Source: Taxawa tesnikishii (nom. ined.) (Eukaryota; Ascomycota; Dothideomycetes; Dothideales). Taken from it: a DNA stretch of 64,000 nucleotides. Shown here one piece after another: positions 1-10,892 of this stretch; the stretch's first letter is position 1, and each line of letters begins with the position of its first letter. The position numbers and the translations under genes were made by a program. Location of the stretch: the NCBI GenBank assembly GCA_030247885.1, contig JAPDRO010000028.1, positions 62,001 to 126,000 of the forward strand. Direction: 5' to 3'. The notes beneath the pieces were generated by a model that ran no database searches, had not been told where the DNA came from, and worked only from the letters and a program-made list of their open reading frames with translations.

Positions 1-514
1 GACGCGTCGATTTCGTCATCAACAACGCCGCTCTAGCGGTCAACAAGAAGTTCGAGGAACAGACCATGGCGGACTGGGATCTACTGGTGAACTTGAACGC
101 GCGCGGCACGTTTCTGCTCACGCAGGCCTCCCTGCCGCATCTGACCAAGCCCGGAGGCCGGATCATCAGCATCTGCAGCGCGTCTTCGCGGGCCGCGCCG
201 CCCATGCAAACCATCTACGCCGGTACGAAAGGCATGGTGGACAGTTTCACCCGGGTTTGGGCGAAAGAACTGCCGCCACGGTATGGCTGCACTGTCAATG
301 CCGTGAGTCCGGGCCCTACGCGCACAGAGGGGTTTGCCGCCGCGGGGAGGAGGTCATGAAGATCTTGCAGCCGACTATTGATGCGACCCCGGTGGCGCCA
401 AGGATGGCAGAATCGTCGGAGATTGCCTATGCGGTGGCTTTCTTGTGCGAAGAACGGGCGAGGTGGATCAATGGATTGCATATGCATGCTAACGGTGGAT
501 TGCTCGTGGATTGA
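1..514 (+). CDS. Short-chain dehydrogenase/reductase, 3' part (5' end outside window)
   Basis: This is the C-terminal two thirds of a classical SDR, an NAD(P)H-dependent oxidoreductase; the substrate cannot be told. The frame is already open at the window edge and reads VINNAA (the NNAG-type motif), then a YAGTK active site (YxxxK), then NAVSPGPTRTEGF (the PG motif after the catalytic Lys), and ends MHANGGLLVD, a normal SDR tail. The frame changes once, at a run of four G at 344-347: upstream it reads GFAAAG, downstream GEEVMKILQP. One extra G would join them perfectly. The same kind of single-base deficit recurs through the window, so I take it as a probable sequencing error rather than a pseudogene. 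It converges on another SDR gene at 807-1739. Confidence 0.85.
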   Translation, partial: TRRFRHQQRRSSGQQEVRGTDHGGLGSTGELERARHVSAHAGLPAASDQARRPDHQHLQRVFAGRAAHANHLRRYERHGGQFHPGLGERTAATVWLHCQCRESGPYAHRGVCRRGEEVMKILQPTIDATPVAPRMAESSEIAYAVAFLCEERARWINGLHMHANGGLLVD

Positions 515-806
515 ATGACCCTCCAGACATAGATGATACGAGCGCTTTGTGACAGCGTTCCCAATCGATGAGTTCTCTTACATGAGTGCTGATACTGACC
601 GGGGAGCTTTTCCTTTTTCTCTTTCTTTGATTGCCGTTAGGAAGTGAGAGCTGGTGGATGCGTTTATCCGTCAGACTTGCTGGTCCGTGGAACTCGTTTG
701 AATCGTGTATACGGGTAATCGGATATCTAGATATTCGCACTCAGACTGCAGCTGTTACACGCCTCGAAAGTGTGGTCCTCTGCTCGACATCCTAGGCGTG
801 TGCAGC

Positions 807-1739
807 TCATAAACTAAACCCAGCATCGATCACGGCATTTTGCCCCGTCATAGACTTGCTTAGAGCGTATGTCAGGACCTGCGCAGCAACGTCCTAGTAA
901 TTCATCAATTTGCCGGCTAACTCAGCTCGAAAAGTGCAAATGTGACTTACCTCGACAGTAGCAAATGTTTTTAGTCGGTTCTGCTCTTTGACAGCATCAA
1001 GCCGTTCTTGGGGAACGATAGACCCCAGTCCTGCGCCTCAGGTCAGTCGAGAGCTCAAAGTTCAATGATATTACGACCATCCTACTGTGAGGAGCACGCC
1101 AGGCGAAACAGAGTTGACACGAATCCTAGGCGCAGCAATAACAGCGAGAGATTTCGTCAAGTGGATCAAAGCAGCTTTCGTGACTGCATATGGCTACTTC
1201 CATGTCAGCGCAGTTCCTCATCTTTCCACGACGCAGAAACAGTGATGTACCAGAGAGCTCCCGCTCGGCTTGACGCCAGCCACACTCGCCGTTGAGATGA
1301 AAGCACCCTCTGACTGATCAAGATATGGGCGCGCAGCATGAAAAAGCCACAGATGACTCTTGACGTTGACGTTGAAACACCGATCCCAGTCACCCTCGTC
1401 GACGCCGTCGTCCAGGTCCATGAAAGTGCGCATCTTCGTCCATCCGGCATTGGATATGACAACGTCAAGGCGACCCATCGAGTCAACGGTTTCCTTGACC
1501 AGCCGTCGAATCTCGTCCCTTTGGCTCATGTCAGCCTTGATGGCCGCAAAGTGCTTAACCTTGTCATCTCCAGCGCCTTCTCGCGCTTCCAGGTCCTGAA
1601 TCAATGCTTTGGCGCGTGTCTCATTCGAGCTGTAGTTTATGACTACGCGCATGCGGGCTTCGTGAGCAAGCGTGCGCGCGATGGCGGCTCCGAGGCCTGC
1701 AGAGCCGGCAGTAACCAGAGCGACTTTAGTAGCCATCAT
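807..1739 (-). CDS. Short-chain dehydrogenase/reductase, four exons
   Basis: This is a complete classical SDR of about 254 aa. Exons are 1251-1739, 1086-1193, 951-1030 and 807-893, with introns of 57, 55 and 57 nt, all GT-AG and with CTGAC or similar branch sites. The Rossmann start MATKVALVTAGSAGLG carries the TGxxxGxG-type glycine motif; NAGW follows in the middle, and the active site PYAVTKAAL (YxxxK) lies directly after intron 1. SVSPGVLLT and a C-terminal QNAVIDAGF complete the fold. Exon 3 needs one extra base at the G run 1010-1013 to pass from DWGLSFP to QERLDAVKEQ; with it the coding length is 765 nt. The start is the first of two adjacent ATGs. Substrate unknown. The promoter would lie above 1740. 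Confidence 0.85.
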
Positions 1740-3075
1740 GTCAGTTGAGCAGCTGCGCTTGGCCCAGAGTTGGATGCAAGCAGCCGTTATATGTTGATAA
1801 CCGAGCCACATGCATGTGGGGAGAAAGCCGGATGTTGGCGTGGGGCAGGGGAGGAGAGGAAAACCGAACATGAACCGACGCAAAAGCCGGCGTTGGTATC
1901 ACCGACTCAATGGAACACACAAGCCAATCTAGCATGTACAACGGAGAGACATGACCGACATACTGCTTGGACTGACCATCATCGCCGCTGCCAGACAGCT
2001 AACTCGCCATACATCAGCGTCGCCGGGTAAGGAGGTTTTGCTCTGCAACTGAATGCATCGTTTGAAGCGATTTTGTTGCCACTGTGGGATGCGGCTCGAC
2101 AAATTGTATGAGGCGCGGCAAGCGCCTCACCGGCGCCTCACAGGGACAGATCAGCTGACGCTGTCCTTGTGTGTTCTATTCGAGCTCAGCCTTGCATGTC
2201 AAGCTCAGCCTGATGAGTCGCGCCTCTCTCCACGTTCGCGCGAAACATCCGTTGTCGCTCACATCCTCGATGAGCCAGCTCATTCACTGCGACCGCTAAG
2301 CGGCATGCTTGTCTTGCCATGGTGGCTTGACAACAGAGCTTCACTGCAGACCTCTACTCTCGCTTCCTACGCTTCAAACTACGAAAGCCGTCCATGTAGC
2401 CATCATGTTAGCCCCATCACCGCGAACCTTATATTTCTGGGACCATGAGCGTGCTGAACACTACTTTTGGTCTCCAGATGAGCAGTGTTTTGTGTCCCAG
2501 CAAACTCAAGTCCGGTTCGTCCCTATGACGAACGGCGATTGCCTGTTCCTTGGTCCTCCCATGCCGGGAGCCCCGTCGAAGACGAGGACGCGAAGACATG
2601 TAATCTCCCAGTAGCATTTGATTCGATGCCTCTCCACGTTTCCCAGGCAAAGCCGGATTCTTGATATTCTTCTGTGTGATCTCTGAGCACCAACAGAAGC
2701 CAGGCTACGAAAAGGTAACCACGTTCAGGGTTTCTGGTCTCTTCCTGAATGTGGGAGCGACGATGTTTTCATAAGGGATTTGAGGGCTGTCATTGACATG
2801 GTGCAAACAATTTTCACCAACGACGAACAGCGAAACAAAGATCATGAGCTATCATAAGAAATCGAGCTCGTCCAAAATATGACGTTTCTCGTTTCTCGTT
2901 TCGAATGAGCTTGTTTCCTGGGTTATCGCGATCCACAGGAAATAAGATCGTCATACTAAACGGTGCTCATCCTTCCAAGGTGTTGCGGTACCTGATGATA
3001 CTCATGCGTCTGGGACCCATCGCCTGTTCACAAAGACGCCTCGTCGTTGCCAGAGGCAGCCAAAGTTAGTTCTAC
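1740..3075. other. Intergenic stretch, one weak ORF
   Basis: No gene can be supported in this stretch. The best open frame is 2405-2614 (+), 69 codons from an ATG, rich in aromatic residues (LYFWDHERAEHYFW), with no recognised domain; it could be a small species-specific gene or chance. The rest shows no splice-consistent coding pattern. Confidence 0.3.
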
Positions 3076-4453
3076 CTATAATCCCTTCTCCTCATCATCC
3101 CGTCCGTGACGACGCTGTTCACCTCCCAACAACGCAGCGCCTGAAAGGATCCATATAACCAATTGGATGAGAGAGATATATGCTCCATACAATCCCACAA
3201 GGTCCTTCATCGGCCGTCAGCAAATAGCAGATAAGCACACAGCGCCAGATTTCACTCACAGAAAACGTCAAGCTCGGAACATCTTCCTTGATAGTCACCT
3301 CTGTTCCGGGAATGCGGATCTCCAGGAAGGCCGTGCACGGTTCGACATAATTGATGGAGTTGTTGGCTAAGTCGCATGAGATATCCGCCGCAGGAATTGA
3401 GGTGACCGTTGGAAAGTAAGAGAATGCCGGTTGCTTTCTCCAAGCCTTGCGTTGGACGACCCCCAGATTAATAGAAGACGTCCCTAGGGCATCGATGTCG
3501 ATAGGTTGCGCGAGGCTACTATTTAGCGCAGCTTGGAGATCTATGGATGGATCATGAAGGACAAGGTAAAGACTGGGATGAGGGTACGTCATTTTGTTGC
3601 CGTTACCGCGCGCATCGACGGTGTTGTCTACAACAGGGGTTAACTTCCACTCTCATCTTCGTGTGCCGTTGGTCGTACTTACACTTGAACGGAACCTTCA
3701 GCAGAAGAAGATACCGGCCGTTAGCCAACTGAAACCAAAGCTTGGGTCGGAAACCGAGGGCACTATAATTGCCGTCGTCGAGTGGGAAATCTTCCGTGAT
3801 TGTCGTGTTCCAATATTTGCTGCAAACGCACTGGTCCCCATTTCTGACACGTTCTTCTGTGCATTCCGGACCCGAGGGGTTGTAGTATCCCAGAAAGCCT
3901 TCCGCCTTCTCGTCTTCCTCTGCACCAAGAAAAGATTCGCCTGTTGGGACCACCCATGCTTCTGTAACAATGCGACTGCTGGGAATGGTACACTCAGATG
4001 TTTCTGCGACATGTCTTAGCACCTGGCTTCTTGCTGAGGACACATGAACACATATACCAAGGTCCCGATCGTTGTCTGAATCTCAATTGTCCTGGCTTCG
4101 TTAAGCCAATGAAACTCATAGATGAACGTCAACGACACGACCATGCAAACCAGGACCAAGGCGGTGTTGCGGCGGTTGGCATCGTGAGTGCTCCACAACT
4201 CCCTCCATCGCGACAATGAGTCCAACTCGTGGCAAACGAACACACCAAAGATAGCAAGCAGGACGAGGCAGATGGCACCAAAGGCAATCCAAACATATTG
4301 ACCACGCGACTCAAGTGGAAACACGTCTGAAGTGAGCACGAGGAATGGGGGTATCCAGGCGACAAAGGAAATGAGAGCAGCAGGAAGGCACCAATGTTGT
4401 ATGAGCATTCGGGAGCTAGGAGGGATATCGGCAGGAGCTAGTGTGTCGGTCAC
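3076..4453 (-). CDS. Hypothetical four-exon multi-pass membrane protein
   Basis: The predicted protein is about 400 aa. Proposed exons are 4058-4453, 3683-3992, 3260-3627 and 3076-3204; the lengths sum to a multiple of three. The N-terminal exon holds three hydrophobic segments (around ALISFVAWIPPFLVL, WIAFGAICLVLLAIF and ALVLVCMVVSLTFIY). The middle exons encode a non-membrane domain with several Cys (ECTEER, CVCSKYW) and N-glycosylation-type sites (NTT). The last exon adds one more membrane helix (SLIQLVIWILSGAAL) and a charged tail ending EEKGL. The two 3' introns (55 nt each) have strong GTAAGT or GTGAGT donors. The first junction (3993-4057) is less certain. I do not recognise the family; the layout suggests a plasma- or endo-membrane protein with a lumenal/extracellular domain. 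Confidence 0.6.
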
Positions 4454-5169
4454 GATTGGCGTTTGGCGATCTCCACGGCGGACGGGGATCGGACAAGCTA
4501 AGATCAGACCGAGTTACCACGGGCTTCCTCCTTGCTATATATTGTTCTACCTCATATCAGAGGTCATAGTCATCGACATGGCATTGACTCATCCACGGAT
4601 CGCGCGACACAAATTTCGCGCACGCTGGAGGCTGTGCCCATCACAAGACCATGGACGAGGCGCGGGCGGAGAGCTGTGTTTGATGTCATTGACGGCACAG
4701 AAGCAGGCAGGCTCCCGTGCCTTGCTCAATTTCCCACCGCCCATCCAAGAATATGACACCGCCCGTCAATGCGCAGCACGACTACAGCACGCACAGCGTC
4801 ACGTGCAAAGGTTCACGCCTGCCTAGCGGTGAGCGACTTAGTGTGATTCCCTTGACAGGGCGCCTCGAGCGGTGGCAGAAGAATAAAATGTAGAGTAGAA
4901 GGAGCTTCTAAAGATGGTGGAAATGTCAAGCAGGGTCTTGCGCGTGCCTGGTAGGTTCGGACGTCATCATCCGCCGTACCTTGCATTAGCGGGACAAGCC
5001 CCTTCAGCTGCTTCGCGGAGTCTCAGGACTCCTTCCATCGGTCAGGTTCTCGAAGCATACATGAATATCTCAGCATCATGCCCGGAGTCCAGTCAAAGCG
5101 TTAGCGCGAGCTCCCGGGCTGATAGCTATTCGCCGCGGACGTAAGCCTCGCACTTCGCGGTCGCACTGC
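4454..5169. other. Intergenic, nothing recognised
   Basis: Short overlapping frames on both strands, none with splice-consistent or family-like sequence. In particular the missing 5' half of the adjacent GH5 remnant, including its NEP acid/base motif, is not found here in any frame. Confidence 0.5.
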
Positions 5170-5859
5170 ACACGCAGCGTAGCTAACGTAGCAGCAGCCC
5201 ATGATCTCGATGTCGATACATGGGGGCAGACCATGCAACACGTCGTGAGCGCAATACGGAATATTGTGACTATCCAACACATCCTGTTGCCTGGCACATC
5301 GTGGCAGGCACTCGATCGTTGGTCAGACGATCCCCAGCAGGCTCTGACCAAGGTAAGCGATCCAGCGGGCAAGTTGCTGTACGATGTACATCAAGTACGT
5401 CCCCCTCTGTCCATGTGCCTAGTCTAGGCTAACGCGATACGAGTACTTCGACGAAGAAGGTGGTAATACAGGCAATTGTAGCGACTTCAACAAAACATAC
5501 GAAGGAGCGTTCAAATCGTTTACGACAGCGTTGAACGCAACCAACCGCTCCGCTATTCTATCAGAATTTGGTGGCTCCAACACCATATGGTGTAGGGATG
5601 CTGTCAACGACATGCTGTCCTTCCTGGAACACAATCCAGCGCAGTGGTTTGGGTGGGTAGCGTGGGGCCAAGGACTTGACCCAAACAACCTTACGTCCCT
5701 GAACATGGCCAGTGTGAACTTCTCGAGGGGTGCAATTCCAAGTATGGAGAACGTTATTGCTAGACATATGATTGCGAACGGATTGCAGCTGGACATGCCG
5801 TCGCGTCTTTTGTTCTGTCTACGGCCTTGTTATGTACGATACTCATGTATTTGCTATGA
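5170..5859 (+). pseudogene. GH5 cellulase/glucanase remnant, 5' truncated
   Basis: The C-terminal half of a secreted glycoside hydrolase family 5 enzyme (endo-beta-1,4-glucanase type) is readable: DVDTWGQTMQHVVSAIRN, LLPGTSWQALDRW, LYDVHQ, then after a 49-nt intron (5395-5443) YFDEEGGN, the nucleophile context SAILSEFGG, and WFGWVAWGQG. Both exons keep their frame. The catalytic-domain start, the acid/base Glu (NEP) and any signal peptide are absent upstream. Near 5764-5790 the frame must shift by one missing base to reach a hydrophobic tail (AVASFVLSTALLCTILMYL, stop 5857-5859) that looks like a GPI-anchor signal; otherwise the frame runs on to 5911. An acceptor-like site with a CTAAC branch sits just before the first readable exon, so an upstream exon has been lost or replaced. 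Confidence 0.75.
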
Positions 5860-6775
5860 CGCGGTGTCGTTGATCAAGTGCACTCTTGCAATGCTTCGCT
5901 TGTTGGAATAACACAAGTGGGCTGCGGTGTTCCCCCACCGTGCTGAAAAAGTGAGCGTCTTCACTTGGTGCTGGGTCAACAGTGTCTGCGACAGTGGGTA
6001 GGCGAACATACTGACAACAGCCGCGCGTGTTCACAGTCTTTCGTGCTGGGATGATCGCAGCCCAGGGGGACGAGACAGATGGCGTCCATCCGTGACCCGG
6101 AACACTATTACCATGGAGCACCGAAGGTATAGTCTGGTTTGCGTCATCTCCGTCGATACTACAGTGAACAACCAGGCAGCGCTTCAGAGAGACTGGAAGT
6201 GGACTCAGCTGCGGTGCTTGAGTGGATGAGCTTTGCAATTTCTTTTCTCAACTATAATACACACGCTCAAGCGTCCCCACCTCCGCCACACCGACAACAG
6301 CAAAGAGGCCGGGCAACAGAATAGCAGACACTCAGGCCCGTCGACGCCGATGGTATCTGATCATGCTATGATCATGGAAAGCAAGACCTGCAATCGCTGT
6401 CAAGGCTGCCGCGGCCAGAAGCGGGCGCCAGAAGAGAACCGTGTGTACAGAGAACACGCGAGCGCCTAAAAGCCCAACGCCAGAGGCTTCTGGGTATGAA
6501 AGTGTACAAGTAGAAGCGAATATGCACGAACGAAAACCAGATAGGAGGCCCGTGAGCAGTAGGGAAGGATAGGAAGAGGTGAGATCATGTGATGACTGCG
6601 CGGCGTGCCGGGGCAGCTGCTCAATCTCTCTCTTGCTCACCACTCACTCGCCGCGTTCCTTCGTCCAAAGCCGGTATTTCCTCGCGAAGACGCATCTCTC
6701 ATTTTCACGTGGTGGCCGACTCGGCGAAGAAAACGGCGGATCGGATCTTGCTGGGGTTTGAGCGCAATCGCGTCT
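5860..6775. other. Intergenic, nothing recognised
   Basis: This stretch lies between the GH5 remnant and the 3' end of the RING/RS gene. Only short frames without family-like sequence are present; part is presumably the 3' UTR of the minus-strand gene that ends at 6776. Confidence 0.4.
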
Positions 6776-9700
6776 TTAACGCCACCTGCCCGCCTCCCTC
6801 TCCTTCTCAACCTGCGCGGCGCGGTCGTCATCCTCGTATTTGTAGCTCATCCTCCGACCCTTCTGACCGTTCATCTCGCTGCGACGACGCCGGCCGTCTT
6901 TGTCCTTGTCAGCCTTCGGTCCCGTAGGTGGAGCGAAGTTCGAGTCCGATTTGGTATCGTCGCCGTCGAAGGAGCCGCGGCCGCGCTTGGTAACGTTACC
7001 ACCGCCCTCACGGCGTTGCTTCTCACGATCCATACGCTCTTTCATGCGGGCTTCGCGTTCGAGCGCATAGGGGTCGACGGCTGGAGTAGCGGATTTGGGT
7101 GGTTCGGAGGGAGTTGGGGCTTTTGAGGGACGTTCATCACGCTGGCGATCCTTCTTAGGGCCGGTTGGAGGTGCGAATGTGGTAGAGTCGGCGGCGGGCG
7201 GCTTGGTTTTGGTTGCTCTAGAACCTTTGATCTTGAAGCCCAGGTCGTCAGCCGGGGCAGTGGGTGCCTCTTTCTCGCGCTCTGACTCGCGGTCCTTACG
7301 ATCGTCTCTCGAGTGACGGCTGCGACGAGAGTCCCGGTGGTCGCGGTCTTTGTCGTGAGCATCGCGCGATGTGGAGCGGTCACGGCGGGAACGCTTGCGG
7401 TCCTTGTCCCTCTCCCTGTCACGATCTTTTTCACGCTCTCTATCTCTGTCGCGCTCTCTGTCACGGTCTTTCTCGCGATGATTCGGAGACCTGGAGCGGT
7501 GACGATGACGGCGACTGCGCTCCTTACTGTAGTCTCTCCTAGACCGCGAAGAGTGGCGCTTCTCATCACGCCGGCGATGGCGCTTAGAGGAATCGTCGTC
7601 CCGGACCGGCGAGCGTGAGCGTGAACGAGACTCACGACGAGAGTCAGCGTGATCTCTTTTGCTGTCGGGGTCAACGACGGGATGGTCGCGGCTTTCACAA
7701 TCTCTAGAAGTGCGGTCTCGGCTTTCGTCGTCGTACTTGCTCTCATGGTGACGACGACGCTCACGCTTGCGCTCTTCTGCCTCACCGTCCTGGTTAGCAC
7801 TCAGGGAGCGGTTGCGATGCTTGCGCTTGCGGCTGTGTGACTGCGACCTGGATCGCGCGTCTTCATAATCAAGGTCGGATGTCTCCTTTGGTGGTGAGCC
7901 GCTTCGTTCACGTTCGACTAGTGCTGCCTCGCCTGGAGTAGGTTGGATCTCAGCTTGTGAGTGAACTTGGGGTTGGAGTTTTGCGCCAAAGCCTGGTCTG
8001 CTGTAGATTCCACTGTTAGGTAGACCTTCTCTCATCGCTTTTGGTCCGGTAGGGGCGTTGATGGGTGGACTCGGGCCCCGATCATTGGCACCGGTTAGAA
8101 CGGTGAAGTCACCAGAAGTCTGTGCCACGTTGGCGCCATATCCGCCACTTTGCATATTGTGACCGAAACCGCCACGGCCACGGAAGCCACCACGGCCGAA
8201 GCCTCCTCTACCTCGAGGGTTGAAAGCATGCGGTTGCTGATTCGCGCTGTAGAAACCACCATCCGGACCCATCGCGTCCATAGCACCAAAAGCCTGCGAC
8301 GCTTGCATGAAACCATTCCCGTTCATGTCCATGCCCATACCGGCGTCCTGGTCTCCCATGTACGGTTGGTCTGTCATGATTTGTGGGTGATCGCCATCCG
8401 CTGGCTGTGGCGTATAATCAACTTCTCCATTCTGGGAGGCTTGAGCAATACCGTTAGTGGGATCGACCGTATCATCTCCTTCACGTGATGGAAGCTGTTC
8501 AGACTGGTCAGGAGCCTCCGTGGGTTGACGAGTCTCATCACCGGCGGCTTGTTCGGTCGCACTTTGATCTAGTGCCGTAGAGGACTCTGCAGGGTTGCCT
8601 TCGACCGACATTCCAGAACGTGATTGCGGCCTCTGCTGAGAAGGCTCAGTGGAAGCCATCTGCGAGCCGCGACGTCCCTGGTGGTCCGCTTGCATCTGCT
8701 GTGAGAACTGTTCATTGCCCATCTGCTGATTACCGTACTGACCCATCTGATTTTGGTTCGGATGAGTCCACTGGCCACCACGACCGCCATAACTGCCGCG
8801 ACCACGGCCACGGCCGTAACCACCACGATTGTGGTACTGATTCTGGGTTGGATGGTGAGAAAATTGCTGCATCTGGGAGCCGTAAGGCCCTTGGTTTGTT
8901 TGATTGGCGTTATATCCAGCATTGGGATAGTAACCGGAATTGCCACCAAATCCCTGTCCGTTCCACCCTCCGCCAAATCCACCAAACCCCATTCCCATAC
9001 CCATGTTACCCATGGCCATAGGATTGTAGCCACCGTACATGCCCGATGGCATCATCGCGTTCATGTTCATGCCGGGCATTCCTGAGAGAAGTCAGAATCT
9101 GTGAAAATTCAGGCACTGGTGGTAGTCACTTACCCATCATGTTCGGATAACCATAACCCATATTCTGCATCATCATTGGGTTAAACCCACCTGCAGCATT
9201 TGTAGCGTTCCAGTCCATTCCAGTAAAGCCTTGTTGAGCGGATGGGGTCGCAGAACCATCGTTGAACATCTGTTGCTGGCCTTGATCACCATGTTGCTCA
9301 GACGAAGTGTTTTGTTGTTGATCAAAAATGTCCCCATCTTGCTGCTGCTGCTGCTGCTCGCCTTCATTGCTATGACTGACAGTGCCATTCTCGAGTGTCT
9401 GCTCTTGCTCCTCCGCGGGTGGACCGGATGCTTTGATTATCTCGGCTGGCTGCTCGCTTTCTTGAGGTTGTCCTGGAAAGTTCTGGGGCGTTGTCAGCCA
9501 TGTCCAGTACGCTCGTTATCACAGCCAGCCAAGCAGCTTCATGGTGATGTGGGCGCGGTGTGACCTGCAAGGAAAGATTCCCAAGACACTGTAGCGTGGA
9601 GCTTACCTGAGGTGTAAAGTCAATCGGGAGAGCATCCCCAGGGATTATCTCAGCGCCCTGGGCGACGCTATCGGCCTGCTCTTGATGGGTTTCTTGCGCT

Positions 9701-10217
9701 GTTCCTGCTGAGACAGACGGTGCTTCTTGTTCGGAAGCTTGCGGTTGCTCGATCGAGGGGATAGGTGTGTTGGATGTTTCCTGTACAACAGGTGTCGCCT
9801 CAACAACTGGAGCTGCATTCCCCGCCTCTTTGCTGCGCTTCTTTTCTTCCGTTCTTAGGAAAGCTTTGACAGTGATCCGTAAGGCTTTGTTCGGCTTGCA
9901 CATAGTGGCATCCAGAGGGCTATGCTGGCAAACAGGGCATGTCTCGGGCAACGATGCTTGGCCTGCAGATACTTAGAGACCAGAGCGTCGAGGAGAGCGG
10001 ACGATTCGGAAGCACTTACAGGTCTCGCAAATAGACTGGTCACAGCAAGGCAGCTTCCACGCGTTGACAGCTACGCCATCGCAAGTGCAGCATCTGAGTT
10101 TCACCGGAATCTCTGCGGTAGAAAGCGTGCTGTATGAATGGGTAAGCATCTCGACTGCGCGGGAATTCCAAGGAGAAGTTACCTTGCGATGTCCGACTGC
10201 GCTTGAGGAGTCGCCAT
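6776..10217 (-). CDS. RING-finger protein with Gly/Met/Gln-rich middle and RS domain
   Basis: Five exons (10183-10217, 10020-10093, 9607-9962, 9134-9482, 6776-9081) give 1039 aa in one unbroken frame. Just after the start comes a RING of the Mpe1/RBBP6 kind: CCTCDG, LPCCDQSICETC, ETCPVCQHSP, then NKALRITVKAFLRTEEKKR. A Gln- and acid-rich linker (with a run of five Gln near 9344-9358) leads to an FG/GYNP/NMGMG-rich low-complexity segment, and from about residue 500 to a strongly biased RS/RD/RE domain (many RSRSRS and DRDRER runs) like those of splicing and 3'-end processing factors. No DWNN ubiquitin-like domain or zinc knuckle is visible before the RING. Probable nuclear E3-type factor in mRNA processing; the exon 1-2 junction (89-nt intron) is the least certain. 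Confidence 0.75.
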
Positions 10218-10520
10218 TTTGGCGCGTCGTTCAAGTCTTCTTCAGAACAGTGTGTCTTCTCTAGAGATGTGTCCGCACGACTGCCAGCTGACCAGCTCTT
10301 GTTCCTTCACCCCAAGGTTGACAGAGCAGATGTTTCCAGGCGATGCGGGGCAGAGCAGGAGCGAGCAGCACTCGTGCGAGCGACCAAAGGGTAGGCAGCC
10401 CTTGGTCACCCGTCCAGTACGTGCTTTGCGAAGCGGGAGTCGGTGGGCGTATGTTCGTGGTTGTGGTCGATATGAATGTTAGCAGATATCACAAGGGCGA
10501 GACATTCAGTCGCACGGCTG

Positions 10521-10540
10521 TCTTCTTCTTCTTCTTCTTC
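10521..10540. repeat. (CTT)n microsatellite
   Basis: Six to seven uninterrupted CTT/TTC units about 300 nt upstream of the RING/RS start codon; a simple repeat, possibly in its promoter or 5' UTR. Confidence 0.9.
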
Positions 10541-10892
10541 GGTTCACAGTCCGCGAAGCCGCGAGCAGAGCTTGGGCCACCGCGCGTCTAATCTAATCGC
10601 CCTGCCAAGATCGATCACTGCATGAGTCCATAAGATATTCATAGGGAGATCTAGGACGTACCATCTGTATGCGCAGGTATCCTCTAGTGGTGGCTGGATG
10701 ATGATAGAGCGTGGTACTTTGTGTCAGGGGAGCCAGAACTTCCTGCGGCAGAATGCAAGACGGTCGTGCTATTCTTGGCGTGTCTCCCGACCAGTCGATG
10801 ATACGTTGACTCTTCAACTTCGATTCCGGCTCAACATCTCCCATCGTGCAACAACCTTGCCATTGTCTTCTTGTTCCTTTGGTAATATTTTC

